This document shows, piece after piece, positions 1 to 6,096 of a stretch of 6,423 bases of DNA. The stretch comes from CAYJOG01 sp964371695 [NCBI: uncultured bacterium] (GTDB taxonomy: Bacteria; CAYJOG01), in assembly GCA_964371695.1 (NCBI GenBank), contig CAYJOG010000178.1, positions 1 through 6,423 of the forward strand, in the 5' to 3' direction. The notes below the pieces were generated by a model, which saw only the letters and a list, made by a program, of their open reading frames with translations, was not told the DNA's origin and ran no database searches. The stretch's first letter is position 1, and each line of letters opens with the position of its first letter. The translations under genes and the position numbers were made by a program.

Positions 1-1127
1 GTGCGGGCCTGAAGCAGCACCAGACCCCCTTGCAGCGGCTTGGGCACATAACGGGGATTTTTGGGGTCAAAGTTGGGGGTCTTGAGGTAATAACGCAGTC
101 GCTCGGCCTTGGGCAGCACGTTGATGCGCCTGAAAACGATTTTTTCTATGATTTGCAGGCCTTCTTCAAAACCTTCCTCGGCCTTGGCCTGCATGTGGGG
201 GTCCAGGGTGGTCATGATGCGCAGGCCCTTTTTGTAAAGGTCCAAGCCATAACGGTCTTGCAGCGAGAGCCGGACGTATTCGCTGAAATAGGGGGCCTTG
301 CGGGTGGCAGGGGGGGGCGGGGGCGCGAACACCAGCGGCTGCCCAAGCGCCTGTTGCAGTTGTTCGCGGCGGAAGTGATAACGCTCGCGCAGGAGTTTTT
401 TCAGCACGATGTCGCGCCGCACCTTGCCCAGGGCCTTGTCGCGGGAATAGGCGTTTGGGTTTTTGAGCAGGCTCACCAGATAGGCGGCCTCGGCCAGGGA
501 AATGTCCGCCGCGCTTTTGCCAAAATAATCCTGGCTGGCCACTTCCACGCCATAACGCCCCTTGCCGAAATACACCTCGTTGGCATACAACTCCACCACC
601 TGATTTTTGGTGTAGGCGTTTTCGATGGCGATGGCCAGGAAGATCTCTTTGATCTTGCGCTCGAAGCTGTGTTGGTGGTCTCGCAAGATGTTGCGGGCCA
701 GTTGCTGGGTGATGGTGCTGCCCCCCTGGCCAAAATCGCCCCGCCGCAGGTTTTCCACAATGGCGCGGGCAATGCCCAGGGGGTCCACGGCATAACGGCT
801 TTCAAACCGGATGTCCTCAAAACCCAGCAGGCAGTTCACAAAATTGGGGCTGATGCGCGAAAGGGGCGTCCAGTCCCGTTTTTCCAGGTAGAACTCGGCG
901 ATGGGGTCGTTGTTCTGGTCAAAGGCCACGCTGCGCAACTGGGTGCGGTGAGACTTGAGCGTTTGCGTCATCTGGGGCAGAAACTTGCCCAGCAGCGAAT
1001 AACCCTGAATCAGCGCCAGCCCCAGGCCCAGCAGGAACATGCCAAACCCAAAACCGAGCACCAGAAAACCCTTCAGCAAGCTGCGGAAGAAGGACGGCGG
1101 ACGGTTTCTGAGTCGGCGGTTGGCCAT
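1..1127 (-). CDS. Penicillin-binding protein 1A-type bifunctional peptidoglycan glycosyltransferase/transpeptidase, N-terminal 375 residues (3' end outside window)
   Basis: This is a class A PBP (mrcA/ponA type), an inner-membrane enzyme that polymerises lipid II into glycan strands and cross-links them on the periplasmic side. The protein starts MANRRLRNRP, with a basic cytoplasmic tail, then one membrane segment at about residues 20-41. The GT51 domain is complete. Motif I is FEDIRF with catalytic Glu104, motif II is GGSTITQQLARN (135-146), and motif III is RKIKEIFLAIAIE (157-169) with Glu161 as the expected second acidic residue. Motif IV is around VVELYANEVYFGKG (177-190), followed by YFGKSAADISLAEAAYL. 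A proline-rich linker (268-273) leads to APYFSEYV and GLRIMTTLDPHMQ, typical of the PBP1A linker. The SxxK, SxN and KTG transpeptidase motifs would lie past the left edge. The ATG at 1127 is chosen because it gives the expected basic tail; the ribosome site is weak (AGGG). Oddities: the usual HxG of motif I reads RYA (111-113), and a C8 tract lies in the linker. It is separated from the lipoprotein genes by a repeat-filled spacer, so it is probably transcribed independently. Confidence 0.95.
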   Translation of the reverse strand, partial: MANRRLRNRPPSFFRSLLKGFLVLGFGFGMFLLGLGLALIQGYSLLGKFLPQMTQTLKSHRTQLRSVAFDQNNDPIAEFYLEKRDWTPLSRISPNFVNCLLGFEDIRFESRYAVDPLGIARAIVENLRRGDFGQGGSTITQQLARNILRDHQHSFERKIKEIFLAIAIENAYTKNQVVELYANEVYFGKGRYGVEVASQDYFGKSAADISLAEAAYLVSLLKNPNAYSRDKALGKVRRDIVLKKLLRERYHFRREQLQQALGQPLVFAPPPPPATRKAPYFSEYVRLSLQDRYGLDLYKKGLRIMTTLDPHMQAKAEEGFEEGLQIIEKIVFRRINVLPKAERLRYYLKTPNFDPKNPRYVPKPLQGGLVLLQAR

Positions 1128-1197
1128 GGCCCTAGAGTCAATATCCCGCCAAGGGCCGAGACTTTGACCGAAGTGCCACAGACTTGGTGGGGTTTTT

Positions 1198-1224
1198 AAA
1201 AACGGCGAGACATTTTTCCGCCGT
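1198..1224 (-). terminator. Possible intrinsic terminator, minus-strand orientation
   Basis: Arms ACGGCG (1202-1207) and CGCCGT (1219-1224) pair across an 11-nt loop. On the minus strand the hairpin is followed directly by a short T run (complement of 1198-1201). The stem is only 6 bp and the loop is long, so this is tentative. It lies 250 nt beyond the two-repeat lipoprotein gene and 70 nt before the PBP start, where it could separate the two transcripts. Confidence 0.3.
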
Positions 1225-1250
1225 CATTCCCGCGAAAGCGGGAATCCAGT
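1222..1250. repeat. Dispersed palindromic repeat, copy 1 (dRS3/REP-like)
   Basis: The core ATTCCCGCGAAAGCGGGAAT (1226-1245) has perfect 8-bp arms around a GAAA loop. It is embedded in a 29-bp unit that recurs at 6097-6125 with a single A/G difference in the loop. The core fits the ATTCCC-N8-GGGAAT pattern known as dRS3 in Neisseria, and similar palindromes are scattered between genes in many proteobacteria. It may act as a transcript-stabilising hairpin or a recombination site; its role here is unknown. Confidence 0.8.
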
Positions 1251-1289
1251 GAGGACAAAAAGAAAAACCAGTTTTGGTGGCGCGAGTAG

Positions 1290-1311
1290 CCACGGGTGTC
1301 CCCACCTGTGG
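1290..1311. repeat. Imperfect hairpin
   Basis: CCACGGGTG (1290-1298) and CACCTGTGG (1303-1311) pair over 9 positions with one mismatch, which becomes a G·U wobble in the plus-strand transcript, around a TCCC loop. There is no T run, so it is not an obvious terminator. It is probably part of the repeat cluster. Confidence 0.35.
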
Positions 1312-1400
1312 TCTTGCCCGCCTGAGCAGGGCGCGCGAAACAGCCGGGGCAAAATATGGACAAAACCTCAAAAAATATGGTTTTTTCGCTTTTTGTTAAA

Positions 1401-1446
1401 CCCCTCACCCCAACCCTCTCCCCATTAAAGGGGAGAGGGGAGAGGT
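1401..1446. repeat. Pyrimidine/purine-rich hairpin repeat downstream of the two-repeat lipoprotein gene
   Basis: Perfect 10-bp arms CCCTCTCCCC (1414-1423) and GGGGAGAGGG (1430-1439) flank an ATTAAA loop. They are preceded by CCCCTCACCCCAA and followed by AGAGG. I recognise this sequence style as a dispersed intergenic repeat found in many bacterial genomes. It starts 28 bp past the stop codon of the two-repeat lipoprotein gene and could fold at the 3' end of its mRNA, but it lacks a proper T run on the minus strand. Confidence 0.6.
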
Positions 1447-1474
1447 TACTACCAGGGCGTTTTTCAACACACGG

Positions 1475-3370
1475 CTAATTGGTGGTGAACGACCCTTGAA
1501 CCACGTTGCTGCTCAGCACGTTGGCGCCGCTCAGGTTTGCCGCGCTGGCGGCGAGGTCCAGCGTCACGCCCTGGCTGTCCTTGAGGGTGTTCAGGTCCAG
1601 CGTCAGCACATAAGAGTAACTCTGGGCGGCGTTCAGGCGGCGGGTGTCGGTGAGGGTGAAGGTGAGCGTGGTGCTGTTGGTCCACACCGCGTTGCCGATG
1701 CTGGCGCTGGTGATGTTGCTGAGGATGGTGGTGCCGATGGTTTCGTTGGTGAGCGCGAGGGTGAGCGAAGGCGTGAGCGCGGTGTTCATGGCCCGGCTGA
1801 AGGTGATGGTGCCCGTGGTGCTGCTGGCGGGGATGACGCCGCCGTTGGCGGGCGAAACCGTGAGCACCAGCGGCGGGTTGGCCGGTGTGGTGAAGGTGTA
1901 GGTCACCGCTTGGCCGCTCACCGTGATGCCGCTGCCCAGGCTGGCAGCGTTGGTGAGGCTGAGTGTGTTGCCCGCGGCGTCTTTAAGGCCGTTTGCGCCC
2001 GTGCCAAAGGTGAGGCGCAACTGATAACTGGTTCCCCCGGTGAGGCGGCGGGGGTCGGTGAGGGTAAAGGTGAGGGTCTGGTTGCCGTTGCTCCAGGCCA
2101 CGGCGCCCAGTGTGTTCTGGGCCGCGCCGTTGATCACCGTGGTTTGTGTGCCGCTGGAAGGGTTGAGCAGCGTGACGGTGACATCGGGCGTGGCGGTGGC
2201 GGTCATGGCTTCACTGAAGGTGACCGAGGCGGTGGTGAGTTCGGAGCTCACCGAGCCGCCCGCCGTGGGGGTGAGGCTGGTGATGGTGGGGGCCGTGGTG
2301 TCGGTGGGGGTGGAGGAACTGGCGGAAACCGTGAAGGTGGTGTTGCTGCTGAGATAGATGTCCCCCACGGTGAGAATGACCAGTGTGCCTGTGGTGCCCG
2401 CCACCGCTGTGGAGGGCAGGGTGAAGCTGAGCGCCGAGCTTGTGCCCGACAGGGCCACCACGCCGGTAAAGGTGACATCGGTGCAGCCTGTTTTTTTGAC
2501 GGTCACGGTTTGGGTGCCCCCCAGGCCCGTGACCGGTGTGCCGGAACTCACCAGGCCCACATAGGCCCCGGTGGTGGGCAGGCTCGTGCCCGAAATGGTG
2601 ACCACCGAGCCGGGGGTGGTGGTGGCGGGACTGACCGAGGTGATGGATCCTGCCGTGGTGTTGCAGGTGGTTCCGCCGCCGGTGGTAGAGCCGATGTCGC
2701 CGCTGGAGGGCAGGGTGCTGGTGGGCAGGCTGTTGGCCGCCGCCACCGTGCTGGTGAAAACGGTGTTGAGGGAGGCCGCGAGGGTGGTGTCTGCCGCCGG
2801 GCTGGTGGCGGCGGTGTCATAACCTTCGCCAGAGGGTGTTTTGATTTTTGTCAGGGGATTGTTGGCTGCTGAAACCACCATGGCCCCGCCCGCGCTGGCG
2901 GGAACAGTGAGGGAGCCAAAGGTGAACTGGTTGCTGGAGAGGGTGCCGGTGAGGGGCAGGGTGGTGGTGGTGAGGGTGCCGCTGGCGGATGTGTAGGGAT
3001 AACCAAAGGTGGCGTAGATGGTGTTGCTGCGGATGAGCAGCAGGCGATAGGTGCGGCCATAGTCCAGGGCAAGGCTGAGGGTGGCGATGCCGGAGCCGGG
3101 GGCGGTCTCTGCCAGTGAGCCGGTTTTGGTGGTGGCGTCGGTGGCATAGGCCAGCACACGCCAGTCGGCAAAAGCGCTGCCTTGGCGAAAGCCCCCCGCC
3201 GGGGCGTTCAGCGTGGCGGAGACATTCACCGTGGTGACGGCGGTGGTGGTGCCGCCGGGTTTTTTGCTGCCGCCGCAACCGGCGGCGAGGGCCGCCAGAA
3301 ACACCAGGGGCAAAGCCCAAAGGGCGGTGGGCCGGGTTTTGGGGATGAGACCAGCAATGTTGTTAAGCAC
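1475..3370 (-). CDS. Predicted lipoprotein with TIG/IPT-like domain and two Big_5-type Ig-like repeats
   Basis: The 631-aa product starts with a lipoprotein signal peptide: hydrophobic core at about 17-30 and lipobox LAAGC with Cys32. Gly at +2 favours outer-membrane sorting. Residues 45-200 form a Ser/Thr-rich, probably beta-strand region that I do not recognise. A TIG/IPT-like Ig domain spans about 238-350 (ITSVSPATTTPGSVVTISGT), bracketed by Cys236 and Cys296. Two Ig-like repeats of the Big_5 (SbsA-like) type follow, at 357-495 (DTTAPTITSLTP, ASVTFSEAM, LTFTLTD, LKDAAGN) and 500-631; the second is more diverged. Translation starts at GTG, because an in-frame TAA lies five codons upstream and the next start would destroy the signal peptide. 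No good Shine-Dalgarno is visible. It is a paralogue of the three-repeat gene upstream, from which a strong terminator separates it. A surface or periplasmic binding/stalk role is inferred from the domains only. The long open frames on the opposite strand are shadows. Confidence 0.9.
   Translation of the reverse strand: MLNNIAGLIPKTRPTALWALPLVFLAALAAGCGGSKKPGGTTTAVTTVNVSATLNAPAGGFRQGSAFADWRVLAYATDATTKTGSLAETAPGSGIATLSLALDYGRTYRLLLIRSNTIYATFGYPYTSASGTLTTTTLPLTGTLSSNQFTFGSLTVPASAGGAMVVSAANNPLTKIKTPSGEGYDTAATSPAADTTLAASLNTVFTSTVAAANSLPTSTLPSSGDIGSTTGGGTTCNTTAGSITSVSPATTTPGSVVTISGTSLPTTGAYVGLVSSGTPVTGLGGTQTVTVKKTGCTDVTFTGVVALSGTSSALSFTLPSTAVAGTTGTLVILTVGDIYLSSNTTFTVSASSSTPTDTTAPTITSLTPTAGGSVSSELTTASVTFSEAMTATATPDVTVTLLNPSSGTQTTVINGAAQNTLGAVAWSNGNQTLTFTLTDPRRLTGGTSYQLRLTFGTGANGLKDAAGNTLSLTNAASLGSGITVSGQAVTYTFTTPANPPLVLTVSPANGGVIPASSTTGTITFSRAMNTALTPSLTLALTNETIGTTILSNITSASIGNAVWTNSTTLTFTLTDTRRLNAAQSYSYVLTLDLNTLKDSQGVTLDLAASAANLSGANVLSSNVVQGSFTTN
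1478..2302 (-). repeat. Two Big_5-type Ig-like repeat units in the two-repeat lipoprotein gene
   Basis: Unit 1 covers about 1886-2302 and unit 2 about 1478-1873, each 390-420 bp. Unit 1 is close in DNA to the units of the neighbouring gene: the stretch encoding GLKDAAGN to YTF is nearly identical to that gene's first unit. Unit 2 is diverged and has lost the DTTAPTI opening and the NAASLGSGIT segment. Confidence 0.8.
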
Positions 3371-3382
3371 GATAGAAATAAT

Positions 3383-3406
3383 TTACCCGATTTTGCCGGT
3401 GGGTAA
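3383..3406. promoter_or_regulatory. Inverted repeat just upstream of the two-repeat lipoprotein start
   Basis: TTACCC (3383-3388) and GGGTAA (3401-3406) form perfect 6-bp arms around a 12-nt spacer, 13 bp upstream of the GTG start. This is the only symmetric element between the upstream terminator and the gene. It could be an operator or a leader hairpin limiting translation, but an arm this short could also arise by chance. No clear sigma-70 promoter is seen in the 60 bp around it. Confidence 0.25.
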
Positions 3407-3433
3407 CCAGAAGTTGTTTCAAAAGCTGTTCAT

Positions 3434-3463
3434 AAAAAAACCCGGCCCAAATGGGCCGGGTTT
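3434..3463 (-). terminator. Strong intrinsic terminator after the three-repeat lipoprotein gene
   Basis: Perfect 12-bp arms AAACCCGGCCCA (3438-3449) and TGGGCCGGGTTT (3452-3463) are followed on the minus strand by seven T residues (complement of 3434-3440). It begins 28 nt after the TGA of the three-repeat gene. This textbook rho-independent terminator implies that the two lipoprotein genes are not a simple operon. Confidence 0.9.
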
Positions 3464-3491
3464 GAAAAGTCTTGAGGAATGAGGTTGATGA

Positions 3492-5762
3492 TCAGATGGT
3501 GCTGAAGGTGTAGCTGACCGCGTTGCCGTTAAGGGTGATATTGCTGCCCAGGCTGGCGGCGTTGGTCAGGCTCAGGTTGTTGCCTGATTCATCCTTGAGG
3601 GCGGTTGTGCCGGTGCCGAAGGTCAGCGTCAACTGATAGCTGGTGCTGGCGGTGAGGCGGCGGGCGTCGGTGAGGGTGAAGGTGAGCGTTTTGCGGTCGG
3701 TGCTCCAGCTCACGGTGCCCAGGCTGGGAGCGGCGGTGCCGCCCACAACAGTGGTCTGGGTGCCGGTGGAGGGGTTCAGCAGGGTCACGGTGACATCAGG
3801 CGTGGTGTTGCTCACCAGCATCGGCTCGCTGAAGGTGACCGAGGCGGTGGTGATGGCGGCGTTCTGCGAAGCGCCCGCCGTGGGGCTGAGGCTCACGATG
3901 GTGGGGGCGGTGCTGTCGGCCGTGGTGGTGAAGGTGTAGGTCACGGACTGGCCGCTCACGGTGATGCCGCTGCCCAGGGCGTTGGCGCCGGTCAGGCTCA
4001 GGGCGTTGCCCGTGGTGTCTTTCAGGGCGTTCGTGCCGGTGCCAAAGGTGAGGCGCAACTGATAGCTGGTGCCCGCAGTGAGGTTGCGGGTGGCGTCGGT
4101 GAGGGTGAAGGTGAGCGTTTTGCTGTCGGTGCTCCAGGCCACGCTGCCGATGGTGGTGGCGGCGACGCCGTTCAGCACGGTCACCTGGGTGCCGGTGGAG
4201 GGGTTCAGCAGGGTCACGGTCACGTCAGGCGTGGTGGTGGTGTTCATGGCTTCGGAGAAAGTGACCGAGGCCGTGGTGATCTGGGCGTTGTGGCTGCCGC
4301 CCGCCGCAGGGCTGAGTGTGGCGATGGTGGGGGCGGTGGTGTCGGCGGTGGAGAAGGTGTAGGTCACGGTCTGACCGCTCAGGGTGATGCCGCTGCCCAG
4401 GCTGGCCGCGTTGGTGAGGCTGAGCGCGTTGCCCGCGGCGTCTTTCAGGCCGTTTGCGCCGGTGCCGAAGGTGAGCGCCAGTTGATAGGTGGCGCTGTCG
4501 TTCAGGCGGCGGGTGTCGGTGAGTGTAAAGGTGAGCGTTTTGCTGTCGGTGCTCCAGCTGAAGCTGCCGATGGAGCTGGCGGCGGTGCCGCTGAGCACGG
4601 TGGTGGTGCCGGTGGTGGTGTTGGTGAGGGCCACGGTCACGTCGGGCGTGGTGCTGGTGGTCATGGCTTCAGAGAAGGTGACCGACGCGGTGGTGATGGT
4701 GGCGTTGTGGCTGCCGCCCGCCGTGGGATTGAGGCTCACGATGGTGGGCGCGGTGGTGTCAGAGGTGATGGACAGGGCCAGACCGGTGGTGATGGGCTTG
4801 GCGCCAGCCTGATAGAGCACCACGCTGCCGCTGGCGCCGGTGACGGCGGTGGTGGGCACGGTGAAGGTGAGCGACGTGCCGCCGGTGGCGGTGGTGGCGG
4901 CCACGCCGGTGAAGCTGGTGTCGGTGCACAGGTCGGATTTGGCGCTGCCGGTGCCGGCGGTGTCAAACCCGGCGATGGGGCTGCCGTCGCTGCCAAGGAC
5001 GGCCACGGTGTAGTTGCCGCTGAAGCCGGTGCCCGCGATGGTCACGGTCTGGCCAATGACGCCGGGGTTGGGGGTGATGCCAGAGACAGTGCCCGCCGCC
5101 GCCGAGCAGGTGCCCACGCTGATGCCGGCCTCTTGCTGGGCGGTGAGAGCGATGGCGTTGCTGGCCAGACTGTTGATGCCGTTGATGAGGGCGACGTTTT
5201 GAACTGAAAAAGTGGCCCAAGTGAGGTCGTTGCCCCAGCGAATGGCTGGGTTAAGGATGGGGTCAACAAGAGGGTTGACGCGGGAAAGGACCAAGCCGAC
5301 GGTGTCAACAACTGGAGAAACAATGACAGGACCCAAGCCCATGCTTGGCACGTGCGAAGCCTGGCGGGTGTGGAGGGAGCTGTATTTCATGCGGGAGAGC
5401 AGCAGGGCTTTCAGGGAGCCGCCGCCAAATGTAAGAGGAATGATCTTGGCCGCGCCCGTGCCAGCCGAGCGGGCAAAAGACAACTGCCAGTCGTGTTTGG
5501 CGCTCAGGTTATAGGCAAACTTGCCGTTTTTATAAGGAATGCGGATCACCGAGCCGTCGGTGAGCGAGCGGGCCACCAGTTTGAACTGGCTGGCGGCGCT
5601 GGCGCCACGGACATTGGCATCGTTCTCCGGCAGTTGCGCCTCAAAGGCGACTTCCTCTTCGGCGATGGGTGTGCGGCTGCTGCCTCCGCAGCCTGCCAGA
5701 GCGGTCAAGCCAATGGCGCTGGCTGCCGCAAAGGCTCTGAGCAGATTGGTACGAATCTTCAT
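3492..5762 (-). CDS. Predicted lipoprotein with TIG/IPT-like domain and three Big_5-type Ig-like repeats
   Basis: The 756-aa product opens with a lipoprotein signal: basic MKIRTNLLR, hydrophobic 10-23, lipobox LAGC with Cys25, then GGSSR; Gly at +2 favours the outer membrane. Residues 30-215 are a private region I do not recognise, including a run rich in V, L and P at about 141-175. A TIG/IPT-like domain lies at about 224-333 (VSGITPNPGVIGQTVTIAGT), bracketed by Cys219 and Cys279. Three tandem ~140-aa Ig-like repeats follow at 335-473, 474-613 and 616-756. Each opens D(T/S)TAPTI, then ASVTFSE(A/P)M, LTFTLTD and LKDxxGN, and ends YTF(S/T)T. These are Big_5 (SbsA-type) hallmarks, but the units exceed the family's usual ~105 aa. 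The ATG is well supported by GAGGTGA just upstream. A terminator follows the stop. The protein is probably a cell-surface or periplasm-facing repeat lipoprotein; adhesion or matrix binding is plausible but inferred from the fold only. Confidence 0.92.
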   Translation of the reverse strand: MKIRTNLLRAFAAASAIGLTALAGCGGSSRTPIAEEEVAFEAQLPENDANVRGASAASQFKLVARSLTDGSVIRIPYKNGKFAYNLSAKHDWQLSFARSAGTGAAKIIPLTFGGGSLKALLLSRMKYSSLHTRQASHVPSMGLGPVIVSPVVDTVGLVLSRVNPLVDPILNPAIRWGNDLTWATFSVQNVALINGINSLASNAIALTAQQEAGISVGTCSAAAGTVSGITPNPGVIGQTVTIAGTGFSGNYTVAVLGSDGSPIAGFDTAGTGSAKSDLCTDTSFTGVAATTATGGTSLTFTVPTTAVTGASGSVVLYQAGAKPITTGLALSITSDTTAPTIVSLNPTAGGSHNATITTASVTFSEAMTTSTTPDVTVALTNTTTGTTTVLSGTAASSIGSFSWSTDSKTLTFTLTDTRRLNDSATYQLALTFGTGANGLKDAAGNALSLTNAASLGSGITLSGQTVTYTFSTADTTAPTIATLSPAAGGSHNAQITTASVTFSEAMNTTTTPDVTVTLLNPSTGTQVTVLNGVAATTIGSVAWSTDSKTLTFTLTDATRNLTAGTSYQLRLTFGTGTNALKDTTGNALSLTGANALGSGITVSGQSVTYTFTTTADSTAPTIVSLSPTAGASQNAAITTASVTFSEPMLVSNTTPDVTVTLLNPSTGTQTTVVGGTAAPSLGTVSWSTDRKTLTFTLTDARRLTASTSYQLTLTFGTGTTALKDESGNNLSLTNAASLGSNITLNGNAVSYTFSTI
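3495..4760 (-). repeat. Three tandem ~420-bp repeats encoding Ig-like units
   Basis: In gene order the units occupy about 4344-4760, 3924-4343 and 3495-3917. They are similar in DNA as well as protein, for example at the segments encoding ASVTFSEAM, LLNPSTGTQ and KTLTFTLTD. This gives substrate for unequal crossing-over, so repeat number may vary between strains. The array also makes short-read assembly here error-prone. Confidence 0.88.
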
Positions 5763-5772
5763 TCCTCACCTC
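5763..5772 (-). promoter_or_regulatory. Strong ribosome binding site of the three-repeat lipoprotein gene
   Basis: On the minus strand GAGGTGAGGA abuts the ATG. The GAGGTGA part is a seven-base match to the anti-Shine-Dalgarno consensus, with GAGG ending six bases before the start codon. It fixes the start. An overlapping two-codon frame (ATG AGG TGA) straddles the site, probably by chance. The strength contrasts with the paralogous neighbour, which has no visible site. Confidence 0.8.
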
Positions 5773-6018
5773 ATTGATTGGTTTTTTTTCCGATAAAACT
5801 GGGTAGGGAGAGGTTGAGGTATTTTTGTTCTGGTGTCAAGGGGGCGGCAAATTGACGCGAAAGCCGGTTTCTTCTCAATCCCGTTGTGTGGTGACCACGT
5901 TTCATGCCCTGTGCTTTGGGCCGTTGTTGACGCCGGAGGTGTACGAAAACAACGCAAGCGTCCCGCCTGGCTGAACATGTGACGCTGGGTGCAAGCAGGC
6001 CCGTTGCATTGCGAAATG

Positions 6019-6048
6019 CTTATATTGGTTCGTCTGCTTTAATTTTAA
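6019..6048 (-). promoter_or_regulatory. Tentative sigma-70-like promoter, minus strand
   Basis: TTAAAA (complement of 6043-6048) and TATAAG (complement of 6019-6024) are separated by 18 bp. The -10 matches the consensus at five of six positions and the -35 at four of six. It would give a leader of about 250 nt to the three-repeat lipoprotein gene. It is the best pair I could find by eye in the spacer, but it is not strong. Confidence 0.2.
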
Positions 6049-6096
6049 GAGGTAGCAAATAGCCCCGGAAGAATCTGAAAACGCCAGAAAGCACGG

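Larger units (their letters stand above)
1128..1474. other. Repeat-rich intergenic spacer (347 bp), no gene seen
   Basis: This stretch lies between the PBP gene start and the stop codon of the two-repeat lipoprotein gene. It holds a terminator-like hairpin, a dispersed palindrome, a G·T-wobble hairpin and a CCCTCTCCCC/GGGGAGAGGG hairpin, listed separately. A 9-bp word, AAAATATGG, occurs twice (1351-1359 and 1372-1380). Short open frames across it on the minus strand translate the palindrome into WIPAFAGMT-like or SRFRGND-like peptides, a familiar artefact of this repeat, and have no ribosome sites. The PBP promoter should lie here, but I see no convincing -35/-10 pair. Confidence 0.7.
5763..6096. 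other. Leader/intergenic stretch upstream of the three-repeat lipoprotein gene, no gene seen
   Basis: No open frame here has a ribosome site or recognisable product. The two short minus-strand frames of 66 and 70 codons overlap each other and one runs into the gene's ribosome site. Small symmetric elements are CGTTGTT/AACAACG (5922-5928/5948-5954), GTGGT-G-ACCAC (5888-5898) and GCATT-GCGA-AATGC (6006-6019), the last with a GNRA-type loop. The promoter of the lipoprotein gene must lie in or beyond this stretch. Confidence 0.6.

Noticed and set aside
30-1199. 389-codon plus-strand open frame opposite the PBP gene
   Set aside because: The minus strand encodes a clear GT51 protein with all motifs. 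The plus frame is its shadow, with no recognisable domain.
1138-1408. Short minus-strand frames of 70 and 77 codons in the spacer
   Set aside because: They read through the dispersed palindrome, producing peptides such as WIPAFAGMT that are commonly mis-annotated from this repeat; no ribosome site.
1496-2872. 458-codon plus-strand open frame opposite the two-repeat lipoprotein gene
   Set aside because: Its Gly/Ala/Val/Arg-rich translation follows from the Thr/Ser-rich, GC-rich codons of the real gene opposite. A similar 305-codon frame at 4290-5207 is explained the same way.
3495-4760. CRISPR-like or other non-coding tandem array
   Set aside because: The ~420-bp periodicity is in frame and encodes Ig-like domains; no short direct repeats with unique spacers are present.
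5834-5839. Perfect TTGACA on the minus strand upstream of the three-repeat lipoprotein gene
   Set aside because: No -10-like hexamer lies 16-18 bp downstream (sequence there is TCAACC/CAACCT/AACCTC), so it is probably chance.
5835-5880. Possible cyclic-di-GMP (GEMM) riboswitch, from GACGCGAAAGCCGG on the plus strand
   Set aside because: There is no room for the P1b hairpin between this word and the upstream GGCAAA, the 5' consensus is absent, and no gene lies downstream on that strand.
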